Source of the DNA: Bimastos eiseni
Lineage: Eukaryota; Annelida; Clitellata; Crassiclitellata; Lumbricidae
Direction of reading: 5' to 3'
Assembly: GCA_959347315.1 (NCBI GenBank)
Contig: OY365809.1
Span: 9,153,000-9,216,999, forward strand
Length of the DNA stretch: 64,000 nt
The position numbers and the translations under genes are program-made. How positions within the stretch are numbered: position 1 is the first letter of the stretch; the number at the start of each line of letters is the position of its first letter. Positions 13,001 to 22,152 of this stretch are shown here, one piece after another. The notes under the pieces were generated by a model. The model was given only the letters and a program-made list of their open reading frames with translations, was not told the DNA's origin and ran no database searches.

Positions 13001-16000
13001 CTCATGTGCCTAGGCTAAATTGAAATGCTAACACTTTATATCGATGGCTGCCCTAGGTCTGGCTTGAGGAACTCTCTTCTTCTTGTATATTATTAATTAT
13101 ATTTAAGCTTGTGTACATGCAACTGCTTTGTTAACTAGTTACGACAATAAAACTTCTGTTATTTGTTGACCTGCTGTTACTTAACATGTTGTGTAAAGGT
13201 AGACCCGGCTAACATATCCTTTGGGTCCCTTAGGGTTCTTCTTTTTTTTAATTGGTCCATCTATTACATAGCTCTGTTAAGCTGCTATGTTTTACTGTAC
13301 TGCACTTCGTTTCCTTGTTTGTAATGTAATTACTTTTTTTATTACCGAAATTTGATACCGCCCTTCTTCCAACATTTTTTGCTCAGAAGTGCATACACAC
13401 GCCTCGACGACGTAATTGCAGTTGTACTGCAGAGCAATTGTGTGCCAAGGACTTGCTCAAAAGTCCCTACACAGTGACTCCCCGAATGAGAGTCGAACCC
13501 AAACGCTCAGCACACACTGAACGTTATGGGCTGACCGCTCTAACCAATCAGACACTGTGCCACACATTACTATGTTCATCTACTTTCTTGGTGGTGGTAG
13601 TAGTATTTTATGACTACCGATAATCAGTGCTGTTGTGTTACAAAAGTTTCTGTCATGTCAGACTGGAAGTTTTAGATGTTGGACTGTTGGGTGATGCAAC
13701 CCAGCGATTAATATTCATTTAAAATCAATTAGCCACACTTTTAATGCTAGTGAATTCTCAGGTTGTTAATTAAATCAGAGACCTATATTTTATTTGTACT
13801 TGAGATATTGTATGTGTGACTGGTGGGTCCAAAGGTTTTCTTGATAACTCTGGGTAAAGATGTTATACTGTCATAAATCTTGTCTAGACAAACTCCTGAC
13901 GACATAGACATGCTTAATTATTGTCATTGGGTCATTGGGTTTAAACAAAATCACGGACTTGATGTAAACTGTCAGCCTGTAAAATGATCTCTCTCTCTCT
14001 CTCCTTTGCCTTCTACCTCCTTTGCCTTCTACCTCACTTGCCTTCTACCTCCTTTGCCTTCTACCTCACTTGCCTTCTACCTCCTTTGCCTTCTACCTCA
14101 CTTGCCTTCTACCTCACTTGCCTTCTACCTCCTTTGCCTTCTACCTCACTTGCCTTCTACCTCCTTTGCCTTCTACCTCACTTGCCTTCTACCTCCTTTG
14201 CCTTCTACCTCACTTGCCTTCTACCTCACTTGCCTTCTACCTCCTTTGCCTTCTACCTCACTTGCCTTCTACCTCCTTTGCCTTCTACCTCACTTGCCTT
14301 CTACCTCCTTTGCCTTCTACCTCACTTGCCTTCTACCTCCTTTGCCTTCTACCTCACTTGCCTTCTACCTCCTTTGCCTTCTACCTCACTTGCCTTCTAC
14401 CTCCTTTGCCTTCTACCTCACTTGCCTTCTACCTCCTTTGCCTTCTACCTCACTTGCCTTCTACCTCACTTGCCTTCTACCTCCTTTGCCTTCTACCTCA
14501 CTTGCCTTCTACCTCCTTTGCCTTCTACCTCACTTGCCTTCTACCTCCTTTGCCTTCTACCTCACTTGCCTTCTACCTCCTTTGCCTTCTACCTCACTTG
14601 CCTTCTACCTCACTTGCCTTCTACCTCCTTTGCCTTCTACCTCACTTGCCTTCTACCTCCTTTGCCTTCTACCTCACTTGCCTTCTACCTCACTTGCCTT
14701 CTACCTCCTTTGCCTTCTACCTCACTTGCCTTCTACCTCCTTTGCCTTCTACCTCCTTTGCCTTCTACCTCACTTGCCTTCTACCTCCTTTGCCTTCTAC
14801 CTCACTTGCCTTCTACCTCACTTGCCTTCTACCTCCTTTGCCTTCTACCTCACTTGCCTTCTACCTCACTTGCCTTCTACCTCCTTTGCCTTCTACCTCA
14901 CTTGCCTTCTACCTCCTTTGCCTTCTACCTCACTTGCCTTCTACCTCACTTGCCTTCTACCTCCTTTGCCTTCTACCTCACTTGCCTTCTACCTCCTTTG
15001 CCTTCTACCTCACTTGCCTTCTACCTCCTTTGCCTTCTACCTCACTTGCCTTCTACCTCCTTTGCCTTCTACCTCACTTGCCTTCTACCTCCTTTGCCTT
15101 CTACCTCACTTGCCTTCTACCTCCTTTGCCTTCTACCTCACTTGCCTTCTACCTCACTTGCCTTCTACCTCACTTGCCTTCTACCTCCTTTGCCTTCTAC
15201 CTCACTTGCCTTCTACCTCCTTTGCCTTCTACCTCACTTGCCTTCTACCTCACTTGCCTTCTACCTCCTTTGCCTTCTACCTCACTTGCCTTCTACCTCC
15301 TTTGCCTTCTACCTCACTTGCCTTCTACCTCCTTTGCCTTCTACCTCCTTTGCCTTCTACCTCACTTGCCTTCTACCTCCTTTGCCTTCTACCTCACTTG
15401 CCTTCTACCTCCTTTGCCTTCTACCTCACTTGCCTTCTACCTCACTTGCCTTCTACCTCCTTTGCCTTCTACCTCACTTGCCTTCTACCTCCTTTGCCTT
15501 CTACCTCACTTGCCTTCTACCTCACTTGCCTTCTACCTCCTTTGCCTTCTACCTCACTTGCCTTCTACCTCCTTTGCCTTCTACCTCACTTGCCTTCTAC
15601 CTCCTTTGCCTTCTACCTCACTTGCCTTCTACCTCCTTTGCCTTCTACCTCACTTGCCTTCTACCTCCTTTGCCTTCTACCTCACTTGCCTTCTACCTCC
15701 TTTGCCTTCTACCTCACTTGCCTTCTACCTCACTTGCCTTCTACCTCACTTGCCTTCTACCTCCTTTGCCTTCTACCTCACTTGCCTTCTACCTCCTTTG
15801 CCTTCTACCTCACTTGCCTTCTACCTCCTTTGCCTTCTACCTCCTTTGCCTTCTACCTCACTTGCCTTCTACCTCCTTTGCCTTCTACCTCACTTGCCTT
15901 CTACCTCCTTTGCCTTCTACCTCACTTGCCTTCTACCTCCTTTGCCTTCTACCTCACTTGCCTTCTACCTCCTTTGCCTTCTACCTCACTTGCCTTCTAC

Positions 16001-19000
16001 CTCACTTGCCTTCTACCTCACTTGCCTTCTACCTCCTTTGCCTTCTACCTCACTTGCCTTCTACCTCCTTTGCCTTCTACCTCACTTGCCTTCTACCTCC
16101 TTTGCCTTCTACCTCCTTTGCCTTCTACCTCACTTGCCTTCTACCTCCTTTGCCTTCTACCTCACTTGCCTTCTACCTCCTTTGCCTTCTACCTCCTTTG
16201 CCTTCTACCTCACTTGCCTTCTACCTCCTTTGCCTTCTACCTCACTTGCCTTCTACCTCCTTTGCCTTCTACCTCACTTGCCTTTTCAACTCTAGACACC
16301 ATCCACTTTAGCTGTCCGACTCTCTGGATCTTGACACATGTGCCTATCGCTTTTGTTTTGATTGAGTGCCTTTGAATAAGCTGGTTCCCATGACTTTGCT
16401 GTGTTGGTGATGTGAATATTTTGAGTTTATGACTTGACCAATGGATTCCGTCTTAGAATCGAAACTTGCCCAGCAACCTGTCTCTTGCAGACCTCGTTTC
16501 ATATGAAGCCCGTGGTCAAGCTGGTCAGCCTAATAGTGCTGTGTATGGCAGAGACCCGCAGTTTAGTAACAGTACAGCTATGTCTACATTTACGAGTGAC
16601 TGACAATGTAATGATCGACTCAGGCATCAGCGCATGGCTAATAGCTGGACGTATGTTTTCTGGTAGATGATGGAGATGAGAGGTAGAGTTCTGCTGAAGC
16701 CAGCAGCCGCAACACGCGAATCGATGCCAGAGGCGATCTTCGTTGCTTTCGTCATTCCTCATTTGATGCCTCTGCATGACTCTTGGGCAATCACTTCCTT
16801 TGAGACGGTCCACAGCTTGGACATGAGGTTCATGGGACTTGACCACAGGTAGGTCGTCCATCTTTTGATGTGATCAGATTCCGGAACATTTTATTTTCAG
16901 CTCACCAATATATTGACCTGGAATTAGTATACGGTAATTGTGCTCACGCTAACAATCTCACAAGAGGCTTTGTACCAACACTGAGCTTCACAAGGCAAGA
17001 AACCATCTGATCATGTACATGCTTTTGAGTCAAGATGTGGATTGTGATCACCTTTATTTATACGTATACTTTGAAATCAATAAAGCAAATCTAGAATTTG
17101 GAAACAGAATGTTTGAAGTAGCTGGTCCAGCTAAATGTAACTCTTTACCAGAAACAATTCAAAGATCCTCCTCTATCAATATTTTTAAAAAAAACTTAAA
17201 ACTCCTCTCTGAGTACAATGACTAGTAGCTACATCGTAACATTTCCTTGGAGACTTTCTTTTAATTAAGGCCTATTATAAATACAAGTTGTATTGTATTG
17301 TAAATCGCCACATTGGTAGATATGCCAATGAAGAACTGCGATGTAGTACTAGACACCGGCTCCTTCGGCATTGTCCATTTCAATGTGTGACTTAGTTTAT
17401 GTGATGTGCAGAGTTGTAGGTAGGCGTGTTGGCCCCCCCCCCCCCCCCCCCATCGCAGCTTTGATTTAACAATAGCAGCTGTGCGTCTGTCTAATGAATA
17501 GAGAGGTTCATGCTGTGACTCAAAACTGTTGATCTTTGCTGCTTCACAGACGATGATGACGTACTGATTCGGGTTGACTACATGCATATATGTACGTACG
17601 TTGTATTGATTTTATTGGCCTTTGTTCATGCTCTCTGTTCATTGATTTTCGATCACTTATTGTTTTTCAGCGGCTGTGTTCTTCTCGGCTATGAATCGAG
17701 TGAAATTAGATCGAAATCTTGGTATGAATTGATTCATCCTGACGACATCCCTCAGGCAAAGACAAAACACTTTGAAGGTAAGCCATATTTACTCTAAACA
17801 TTACCTTTAAAGGTTAATACTTACTTTAGGCTTTAGTTTTGAAGGTAAGACATACTTACTTTGAACATTGGCTTTGAAGGTAATAACTTACTTTAAGCAT
17901 TAGCTTTGAAGGTAAGACATACTCACTTTGAACATTACCTTTGAAGGTAAATACTTACTTTAAGCATTAGCTTTGAAGGTAAGACATACTCACTTTGAAC
18001 ACTGGCTCTGAAGGTAATTAATGCTTACTTTAACATTAACTTTGAAGGTGAGTCATGCTTACTTTTAGCATTAGCTTTGATGGTAAGTCATACTTACCTT
18101 AAACATTATCTCTGAAGGTGAGTCATGCATACTGTTAACATTAGCTTCAAAGGGAAGTCATGCTTACTTTAAACATTAGCTTAAATGGAAGTTATGCTTG
18201 CTTTAAACATTAGCTTAAATGGAAGTTATGCTTGCTTTAAACATTGCCTTCCTTTGATTGAACAGTTTTAGTGTTTACCGACTATCCAACAGTGTTTACT
18301 GGAATAGCATTTGATTATATCAAACATATAAAAGCCTTAAGTGTAATTGTTGCAGTACTTTTGTGAGCTACTGCAGCCTTTTATGAAGTGATTACAATAT
18401 GTTGTGTTAGATATCTGGATGCTTCTATCTGTTTGACGAATTGAAGATTTTTATTTATTATTTTATTTATTACTGAAATTTGATATCGCCCTTCTTCCAA
18501 CATATTTTGCTCAGAAGTGCAGATGCCTCAATGGTGCAGTTGCACTGCAGAGCAACTGTGCACAAAGGACTTGCTCAATGTTCCTACACAGTGACTCCTC
18601 GGACGAGGGTCGAACCCGCTCACTCAGCGCACACTGAGCGTTACTGGCCGACCACTCTAACCGATCAGCCACCGTGCCACTGCTATCATGATATCTATCT
18701 GTTGGTGCTTTCTTACTGAATCACAACGAGTGTCAAAATCATTTTACAGTGTAGTTAATTCAAAAGGTCAGAGTAAGAAACCTGTTAGGGCCTATGCTGA
18801 CATGGTCGTAATAATAAGCATATAGTTACATTTACTTAACTGTTTATGTTACAGTGTTGCAGTTTCGTGAACCAGGTAACACAAGTTCGTTGTGTGTGAG
18901 GATACAGACACGGTATGGTTATTTTGTTTGGCTGCAAATTGTTATGATCTTCCATGAAAGTAACAACGAGGGAGAGATTCGATGCAGCAATTGCATACTG

Positions 19001-20092
19001 ACCGCCGCAGATGCAGCCAAGAGGATTAACTGTAAAGAGACAAAACGGGAAGACAGATCTGTTGCATACTCTGGAAATCTGACAGTTATATCCTCATCAG
19101 AAACGTTTTGTGGTGAGTCTGAAAACAATTTGTATCATGCCATCCATACCTCAAGCAACAGCTGCTGCTCAGCCATTGGAGAACAACACCCTGCTGCTGT
19201 TCAGCCCGGTGTAAAGCTATCATATCCTCTTCTGAAACAGATCTTGAACCGTCCACCTATTTGGACCGCAAACATGAACAAGCCAGAAGTCTCGTTTGTA
19301 GAATCCTTGCTGACGCCTCAGAATTCGCCGTTTGAGTTTGGACAGCAAGACTTTCCACCGAGCGAGAATTGTCTTCTACATATGGCAATTCCAACTCCTG
19401 AATACATGCCTTCTGATTTCGATCCACCGGAAACTGCATCCACGAGTCGTGACTGTATGGATCAGTGCTCTGCACAGAAGCAGTGCGGCACAGTTTTGCC
19501 ATCGGAATTTGGAATTGCAAAGCAACCACTCTCATCGGAGGTTCATCTTGATTCACCAAACTTGTGCTTTGCCGATGACGGGAATGTTTCGGTTAAGGCA
19601 ATTGTAGATGCTTTGACGGAAATGCAGAATGATCCACAGTTTTCACAAGAATTGGAAAGCATGGATCTTTCTGTGTTCTGTGAATCTTTTCCTGAGCTTG
19701 AAGCAGAGAACCAGTCTGTGATTAGACACCAGGACGATTTTCAGGCTACTACTACACTGCTTAATGCTCTCATGCCTTACATGGATTTGTCGCACACAAA
19801 ACTGTCCAACGTGCAAATCAAACATCTGAACAAACGACTTTCCGAGCTTAATAAACTCCACGAAACGATGATTTTTAAGGCTGTGATTGACACCTTGCAA
19901 GATGACACCAAAAGAGAACATGTGAACATACCAGTTTCTTCAATGGAATTCCAAAATCTTGTGTTAAGTGCAGAATGCAAGACAGGCCATGAGTCTCAGA
20001 GTGGTGGCAGTTTGTCTTACGAAAGCTGCCAAGGCTATCCTCTACACAAACCGGCGATCACTCAAATGCCAGTGAGAACTCTTTGGATTTAA
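6996..20092 (+). CDS. NPAS4: bHLH-PAS transcription factor, NPAS4/dysfusion family (eight exons)
   Basis: Proposed join: 6996-7006, 7999-8165 (or 7993-8165), 9413-9468, 9840-9929, 11963-12151, 16667-16848, 17671-17777, 18855-20092. All phases agree and give about 679 residues. Order: basic helix-loop-helix (about 4-59), PAS-A (about 79-171), PAS-B (about 175-310), then a long tail. Seen directly: basic region ASKRRRDLLNAEI, HLH segment RLSQLQVMSL, PAS-A start LPGFILVMASDGRVLY, PAS-B start LLGYESSEIRSKSWYELI. These match the NPAS4/dysfusion family in order, spacing and exon boundaries. Such proteins pair with ARNT-type partners in the nucleus and bind E-box-like sites. The tail is acidic and hydrophobic in places (near ESMDLSVFCESFPELE), as in activation domains. 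Family assignment is firm; orthology to vertebrate NPAS4 rather than insect dysfusion needs a tree. Confidence 0.85.
7007..7992 (+). other. Intron 1, with a tRNA-like relic
   Basis: Donor GTAAAG at 7007; acceptor TTTTCAG just before 7993. Apart from a minus-strand tRNA-like piece near 7420-7500, nothing is recognised. An AT-rich pyrimidine stretch precedes the acceptor. Confidence 0.6.
7420..7500 (-). mobile_element. tRNA-like SINE head fragment
   Basis: The minus strand carries GAGTTCGATTCC (Pol III box B) preceded by a GTAGAGTAATGG box A-like word. There is no complete cloverleaf with good stems that I can draw, so a SINE relic fits better than a functional tRNA. Confidence 0.4.
7993..8165 (+). 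CDS. NPAS4: NPAS4-like exon 2: bHLH domain
   Basis: Two acceptors six bases apart (exon starting 7993 or 7999) both keep the frame and differ by two residues. The exon encodes TKVASKRRRDLLNAEI and the helix-loop-helix to NNFLAR. It ends at the consensus donor GTAAGT in phase 1. Confidence 0.88.
8166..9412 (+). other. Intron 2, nothing recognised
   Basis: AT-rich intron. The open frame 8272-8529 is Asn/Thr-rich without a known motif. A near-duplicate GGAAGCAATGCGGAAGATTA occurs twice close to 9009 and 9034. Confidence 0.5.
9413..9468 (+). CDS. NPAS4: NPAS4-like exon 3: bHLH to PAS-A linker
   Basis: A 56-base exon found by phase: acceptor CTATTTAG, donor GTGAGT, phase 1 in and 0 out. It encodes IKRNDGSEEILRHFNISQ and joins exon 2 to the PAS-A start with no gap. 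It is too short to stand out on its own; support is the exact phase fit and good sites. Confidence 0.7.
9469..9839 (+). other. Intron 3, nothing recognised
   Basis: Short intron from GTGAGT to acceptor GATCTAG. A plus-strand open frame through it (9477-9725) has no motif. Confidence 0.5.
9840..9929 (+). CDS. NPAS4: NPAS4-like exon 4: start of PAS-A
   Basis: Thirty codons in phase 0, containing LPGFILVMASDGRVLYAS and ISEYLGYSA, the first strands of a PAS fold. Donor GTAAGT at 9930. Confidence 0.88.
9930..11962 (+). other. Intron 4, no repeat recognised
   Basis: About 2 kb of AT-rich sequence. The open frame 11035-11292 lacks a known motif and has no convincing splice sites. Confidence 0.5.
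11963..12151 (+). CDS. NPAS4: NPAS4-like exon 5: core of PAS-A
   Basis: Sixty-three codons in phase 0 after acceptor CAACAG, starting VELLTQGETVYDFID, which continues LGYSA of exon 4 without a gap. It ends NRHK at donor GTAAAC. Confidence 0.85.
12237..12440 (+). mobile_element. tRNA-derived SINE
   Basis: Box A-like TAGCATAGTGGA at 12239-12250 and box B-like GGGTTCAAATCAC near 12286-12298 have tRNA spacing and are followed by a non-tRNA body. It differs from the SINEs at 13.4, 18.5 and 22.0 kb. The 3' limit is uncertain because an inverted-repeat element begins near 12470. Confidence 0.6.
12470..12985. mobile_element. Non-autonomous inverted-repeat element (MITE-like) with tandem core
   Basis: The left arm (12470-12561) and right arm (12895-12982) are imperfect inverted copies about 90 bp long. 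Both carry TTCATCACCAATAACTAAT and GCTTCACTACTTTGT in inverted order. The core (about 12580-12890) is a degenerate tandem of a roughly 65-bp unit with GAAGCTGGATTGATGA-like words. There is no coding capacity. A target duplication could not be fixed. Confidence 0.75.
13339..13565 (-). mobile_element. tRNA-derived SINE, family A copy 1
   Basis: On the minus strand it begins with a tRNA-like head (GGTTAGAGCGGTCAGC box A region; GGGTTCGACTCTC box B near 13487-13500). A body with CAATTGCTCTGCAGTAC and GAAGAAGGGCGGTATCAAAT follows. It shares this order with copies at 18468-18682 and 21956-22152. Confidence 0.8.
14001..16284. repeat. 16-bp minisatellite, about 140 copies, two unit types
   Basis: Units are CTCCTTTGCCTTCTAC and CTCACTTGCCTTCTAC, which differ at two bases. 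They mostly alternate, with scattered doublets. Sequence identity is otherwise almost perfect over 2.3 kb. Because 16 is not a multiple of 3 and the unit has no stop, all three plus frames stay open with the same 16-residue hydrophobic repeat. This is an intronic repeat and not a gene. A (CT)n run just before it may be its seed. Confidence 0.97.
16667..16848 (+). CDS. NPAS4: NPAS4-like exon 6: end of PAS-A to PAS-B
   Basis: Acceptor TGGTAG, phase 0 in and 2 out, donor GTAGGT. It begins MMEMRGRVLLKP, matching the RGR segment that ends PAS-A in this family. Then come IFVAFVIPHLMPL and SFETVHSLDMRFMGLDH, which lead into PAS-B. Confidence 0.82.
16849..17670 (+). other. Intron 6
   Basis: Contains a LINE 3' end (17090-17290) and a C-homopolymer of about 20 bases near 17431-17451. 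The rest is unremarkable. Confidence 0.6.
17090..17300 (+). mobile_element. LINE 3' end (CR1/L2-like)
   Basis: The encoded piece FGNRMFEVAGPAKCNSLPE, then SINIFKKNLKLL and a stop at 17223-17225, is the typical C-terminus of a CR1/L2-type polyprotein. The W of the usual WNSLP is replaced here. A 3' end with ATTATAAATACAAGT and a TGTAT-rich tail follows. Confidence 0.72.
17671..17777 (+). CDS. NPAS4: NPAS4-like exon 7: PAS-B core
   Basis: Acceptor TTTTTCAG, phase 2 in and 1 out. It encodes CVLLGYESSEIRSKSWYELI, then HPDDIPQAKTKHFE, a diagnostic PAS-B segment. The donor GAAG|GTAAGC is also the first unit of a tandem array. Confidence 0.9.
17771..18250. repeat. Tandem array repeating the intron-7 splice donor
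   Basis: Units of about 34 bp, paired into about 67-bp dimers, repeat TTTGAAGGTAAGACATACTT. The GT of each unit lies at 17778, 17813, 17845, 17880, 17912, 17947, 17979, 18014, 18048, 18083 and 18118. Many are good donors (GTAAGA, GTGAGT, GTAAGT). The first is the exon 7 donor, so the array starts at the exon edge. Units decay toward 18250. Confidence 0.88.
18251..18854 (+). other. Rest of intron 7
   Basis: Contains the family A SINE at 18468-18682. The flanks are plain AT-rich DNA up to the acceptor TTACAG at 18854. Confidence 0.6.
18468..18682 (-). mobile_element. tRNA-derived SINE, family A copy 2
   Basis: The minus strand has GGCACGGTGGCTGATCGG, GTTAGAGTGG (box A) and GGGTTCGACCCTC (box B, 18605-18617). 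The same body as copy 1 follows. It is the best-preserved copy and sits 0.2 kb before exon 8, antisense to the gene. Confidence 0.85.
18855..20092 (+). CDS. NPAS4: NPAS4-like exon 8: end of PAS-B and C-terminal tail
   Basis: Phase 1 in. It begins VLQFREPGNTSSLCVRIQT, then RYGYFVWLQIVM, the last strands of PAS-B. About 370 residues of low-similarity tail follow. The tail includes FELGQQDF-like Ser/Pro-rich parts and an acidic/hydrophobic block LESMDLSVFCESFPELE near 19657-19710. The stop is TAA at 20090-20092. Two other frames stay open for about 50 codons just past this stop (see findings), so the true C-terminus may be longer. Confidence 0.88.
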
Positions 20093-21955
20093 CGGGGGAT
20101 CTGCTGGACGGTATCCTCACCAGTGTTGGGCTTTTCCACTCAACCGTTACGACGTCACTTCCGACGAAAATGCTTTGCTCCATGATCGTTTTCAGATTCG
20201 TGGTCAGAATACTTCAGACGACATCTTCACAGATGGATTAAGTAGAACTGTTGTATAGTTTGTGTTAAGTAGGACAACAATTAGCTTTCACGATGTCTTT
20301 ACAGACAGAATTATCAAGTGTATGTTTAAACTCTCTTCATGTTCTCCATTTGCTTTGTTTTAAGCAGATGTTGTAACAGGGGACGTTGCAATGCTGGATG
20401 TTGCAACACCTGTGCTGCAACACAGGATGTTGCAAAATTTATGACAACGGCATTTATATGCTGCTGAAAATGTTGATTTGTTGAATGTCGGTTAAATGAC
20501 GCCAGTGTTTCGGTACTGTAGAAAATTCGCCAATTTAATATGTGTTTTGACAGAAGCAGTTATTCTGTACTGCTGAATATTTATCATTCAGTTTAGGTCA
20601 GTGACGCAGTAGTAGATTTTCTCTGCTAAGTGTGACTTCATGAATTTCTTAAAATCTATTTTTGAAGTTGATTTTGGTTATCATACATAAGCAGTAATTG
20701 TGAACATACCTATTGGACTTTTATATTGCAACTTTTTAGAACCTATCAAAGAACCTATCACTTTGGAGGGGTTCATAAAATGTGCTTTATAAAACCCCAG
20801 CGACACAGTGACTGTTCCAAATTTATGTGCTGGGCATATGATCGTAATCTCAGGATTTCTACAGCACTGTAAAGTGGAGCAGTGTTTATGTGCGTCCCAT
20901 CTGTGTTTTAGTCTGATTAACACAGGGTTATACCATGGTTTCCAGCGGCACCAATGATCCCTCTAAGCTGTGTGTGCATATATGGGCCGTAGAACCAGCG
21001 CACACAATTTATCTGATGTGCCTACAGCATGGTCTGTACTTGGAAATCTTGAAAGGAGTGTCGCCTATTGAAATGGGCAATGAGGATGAAGGATCTGGCC
21101 CCTTCAATTCAAAAATCAAGGTCATACGGTCGCTATACAAAACTGTGCACACTCTCTTTCATTCGCCCGGCCTTGGTGGTTGTTTAGTAATTTTCAAGTT
21201 CTTTTGTCTGGTAGCCTTTCTTTCAGGTTCACTTTGCTATTTTTAGAAACACTCTAATATCAGTTGTTACACATTGTATTTGTTCACAACCTCAGTAATT
21301 AACTGATTGCAAGCTGTAGAGTTTCAACTTGAAGTGCTAGAGAAGCTTACTTGCCCTGAATTTTAGCATATCAATACTTTATTTTGAATTTTATCTCTTG
21401 TTGACTTATATATAATCTTGTTGTATTATACCTTTCACCATTTTATGTATTGTTTATCAGCGTATACCGTAGTAAGTAAACATATGGCAGGTAAAACCAG
21501 AAAATCTTGGAATGTGACTGTTTGTTTTGGTTTTCATCATAATTAGTGGCAGAGCTGAGATTATCCAGAGTGAGTATCAGAATGTTCTGTCAGTCATTAT
21601 TTGTGTTTGACTAATAAATAATTAATGTACCAGATGAAGGTTTTAAACATGATTTTATATCAATTATCCAAGATGTAAAGTCATCATGAATAATGGCTTA
21701 GTCATGTGGCTGTGATGAACGTGTTGCCAGAAGCTATCTGAACAGTGTTGATTCAAGTTGTTCTTGGACATTGAATATCATCTGTTGTTTACATTGTTTC
21801 CCTTACATTGGCTGTTCTGTTTATGTTCTGAATTAGAGCTATGTTTCTGTACATGTGTCTTCAACAACTGTTGGCTGTATCATTGGACGTAATTGTAACA
21901 ATTAATATACTATATTGAAGCTTGTATTTTATTATGGTGTGGGAGAGGTTGTCTG
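20093..21955 (+). other. 3' UTR and downstream flank of the NPAS4-like gene
   Basis: AT-rich sequence with TAATAAAT near 21611 and other weak polyadenylation-like words. The mRNA end cannot be fixed. The open frame 20935-21246 has no recognised motif and no clear splice sites. A short GTTGCAACA-rich patch lies near 20388-20440. Confidence 0.4.
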
Positions 21956-22152
21956 GTGTGGCACAGTGGGTGACTGGTTACAGCGCTAGGCCTGATGCGT
22001 GGGGACTACGAGTTCCAACCTCCTCAAAGCAATCCCTGTCTATGGTCTTTGAGCGAGTCCTTGACTCACAATTGCTCTACATCATCGATGCTCTTTTGCA
22101 CGGTCGTGTGCACTTCAGAACTCTGAAAGAAGGGCATTGAATATAAAATACG
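21956..22152 (+). mobile_element. tRNA-derived SINE, family A copy 3
   Basis: Plus-strand copy: GTGGCACAGTGGGTGACTGG head, box B-like GAGTTCCAACC ending at 22020, then CACAATTGCTCTACATCA and GAAAGAAGGGCATTGAATAT. The order matches copies 1 and 2, with more divergence. Confidence 0.75.

Larger units (their letters stand above)
12152..16666 (+). other. Intron 5, packed with repeats
   Basis: About 4.5 kb. Listed separately: a plus-strand SINE, an inverted-repeat element with a tandem core, a minus-strand SINE and the 16-bp minisatellite. The stretches 12986-13338, 13564-14000 and 16285-16666 show nothing recognisable. Confidence 0.7.

Noticed and set aside
13984..16375. Three overlapping plus-strand frames of about 760-790 codons
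   Set aside because: They are the three frames of a stop-free 16-bp minisatellite, all giving the same repeat peptide. They sit within an intron and have no independent coding signals.
18600..18682. Functional tRNA gene on the minus strand
   Set aside because: Boxes A and B are present, but acceptor and anticodon stems do not pair properly and a SINE body follows.
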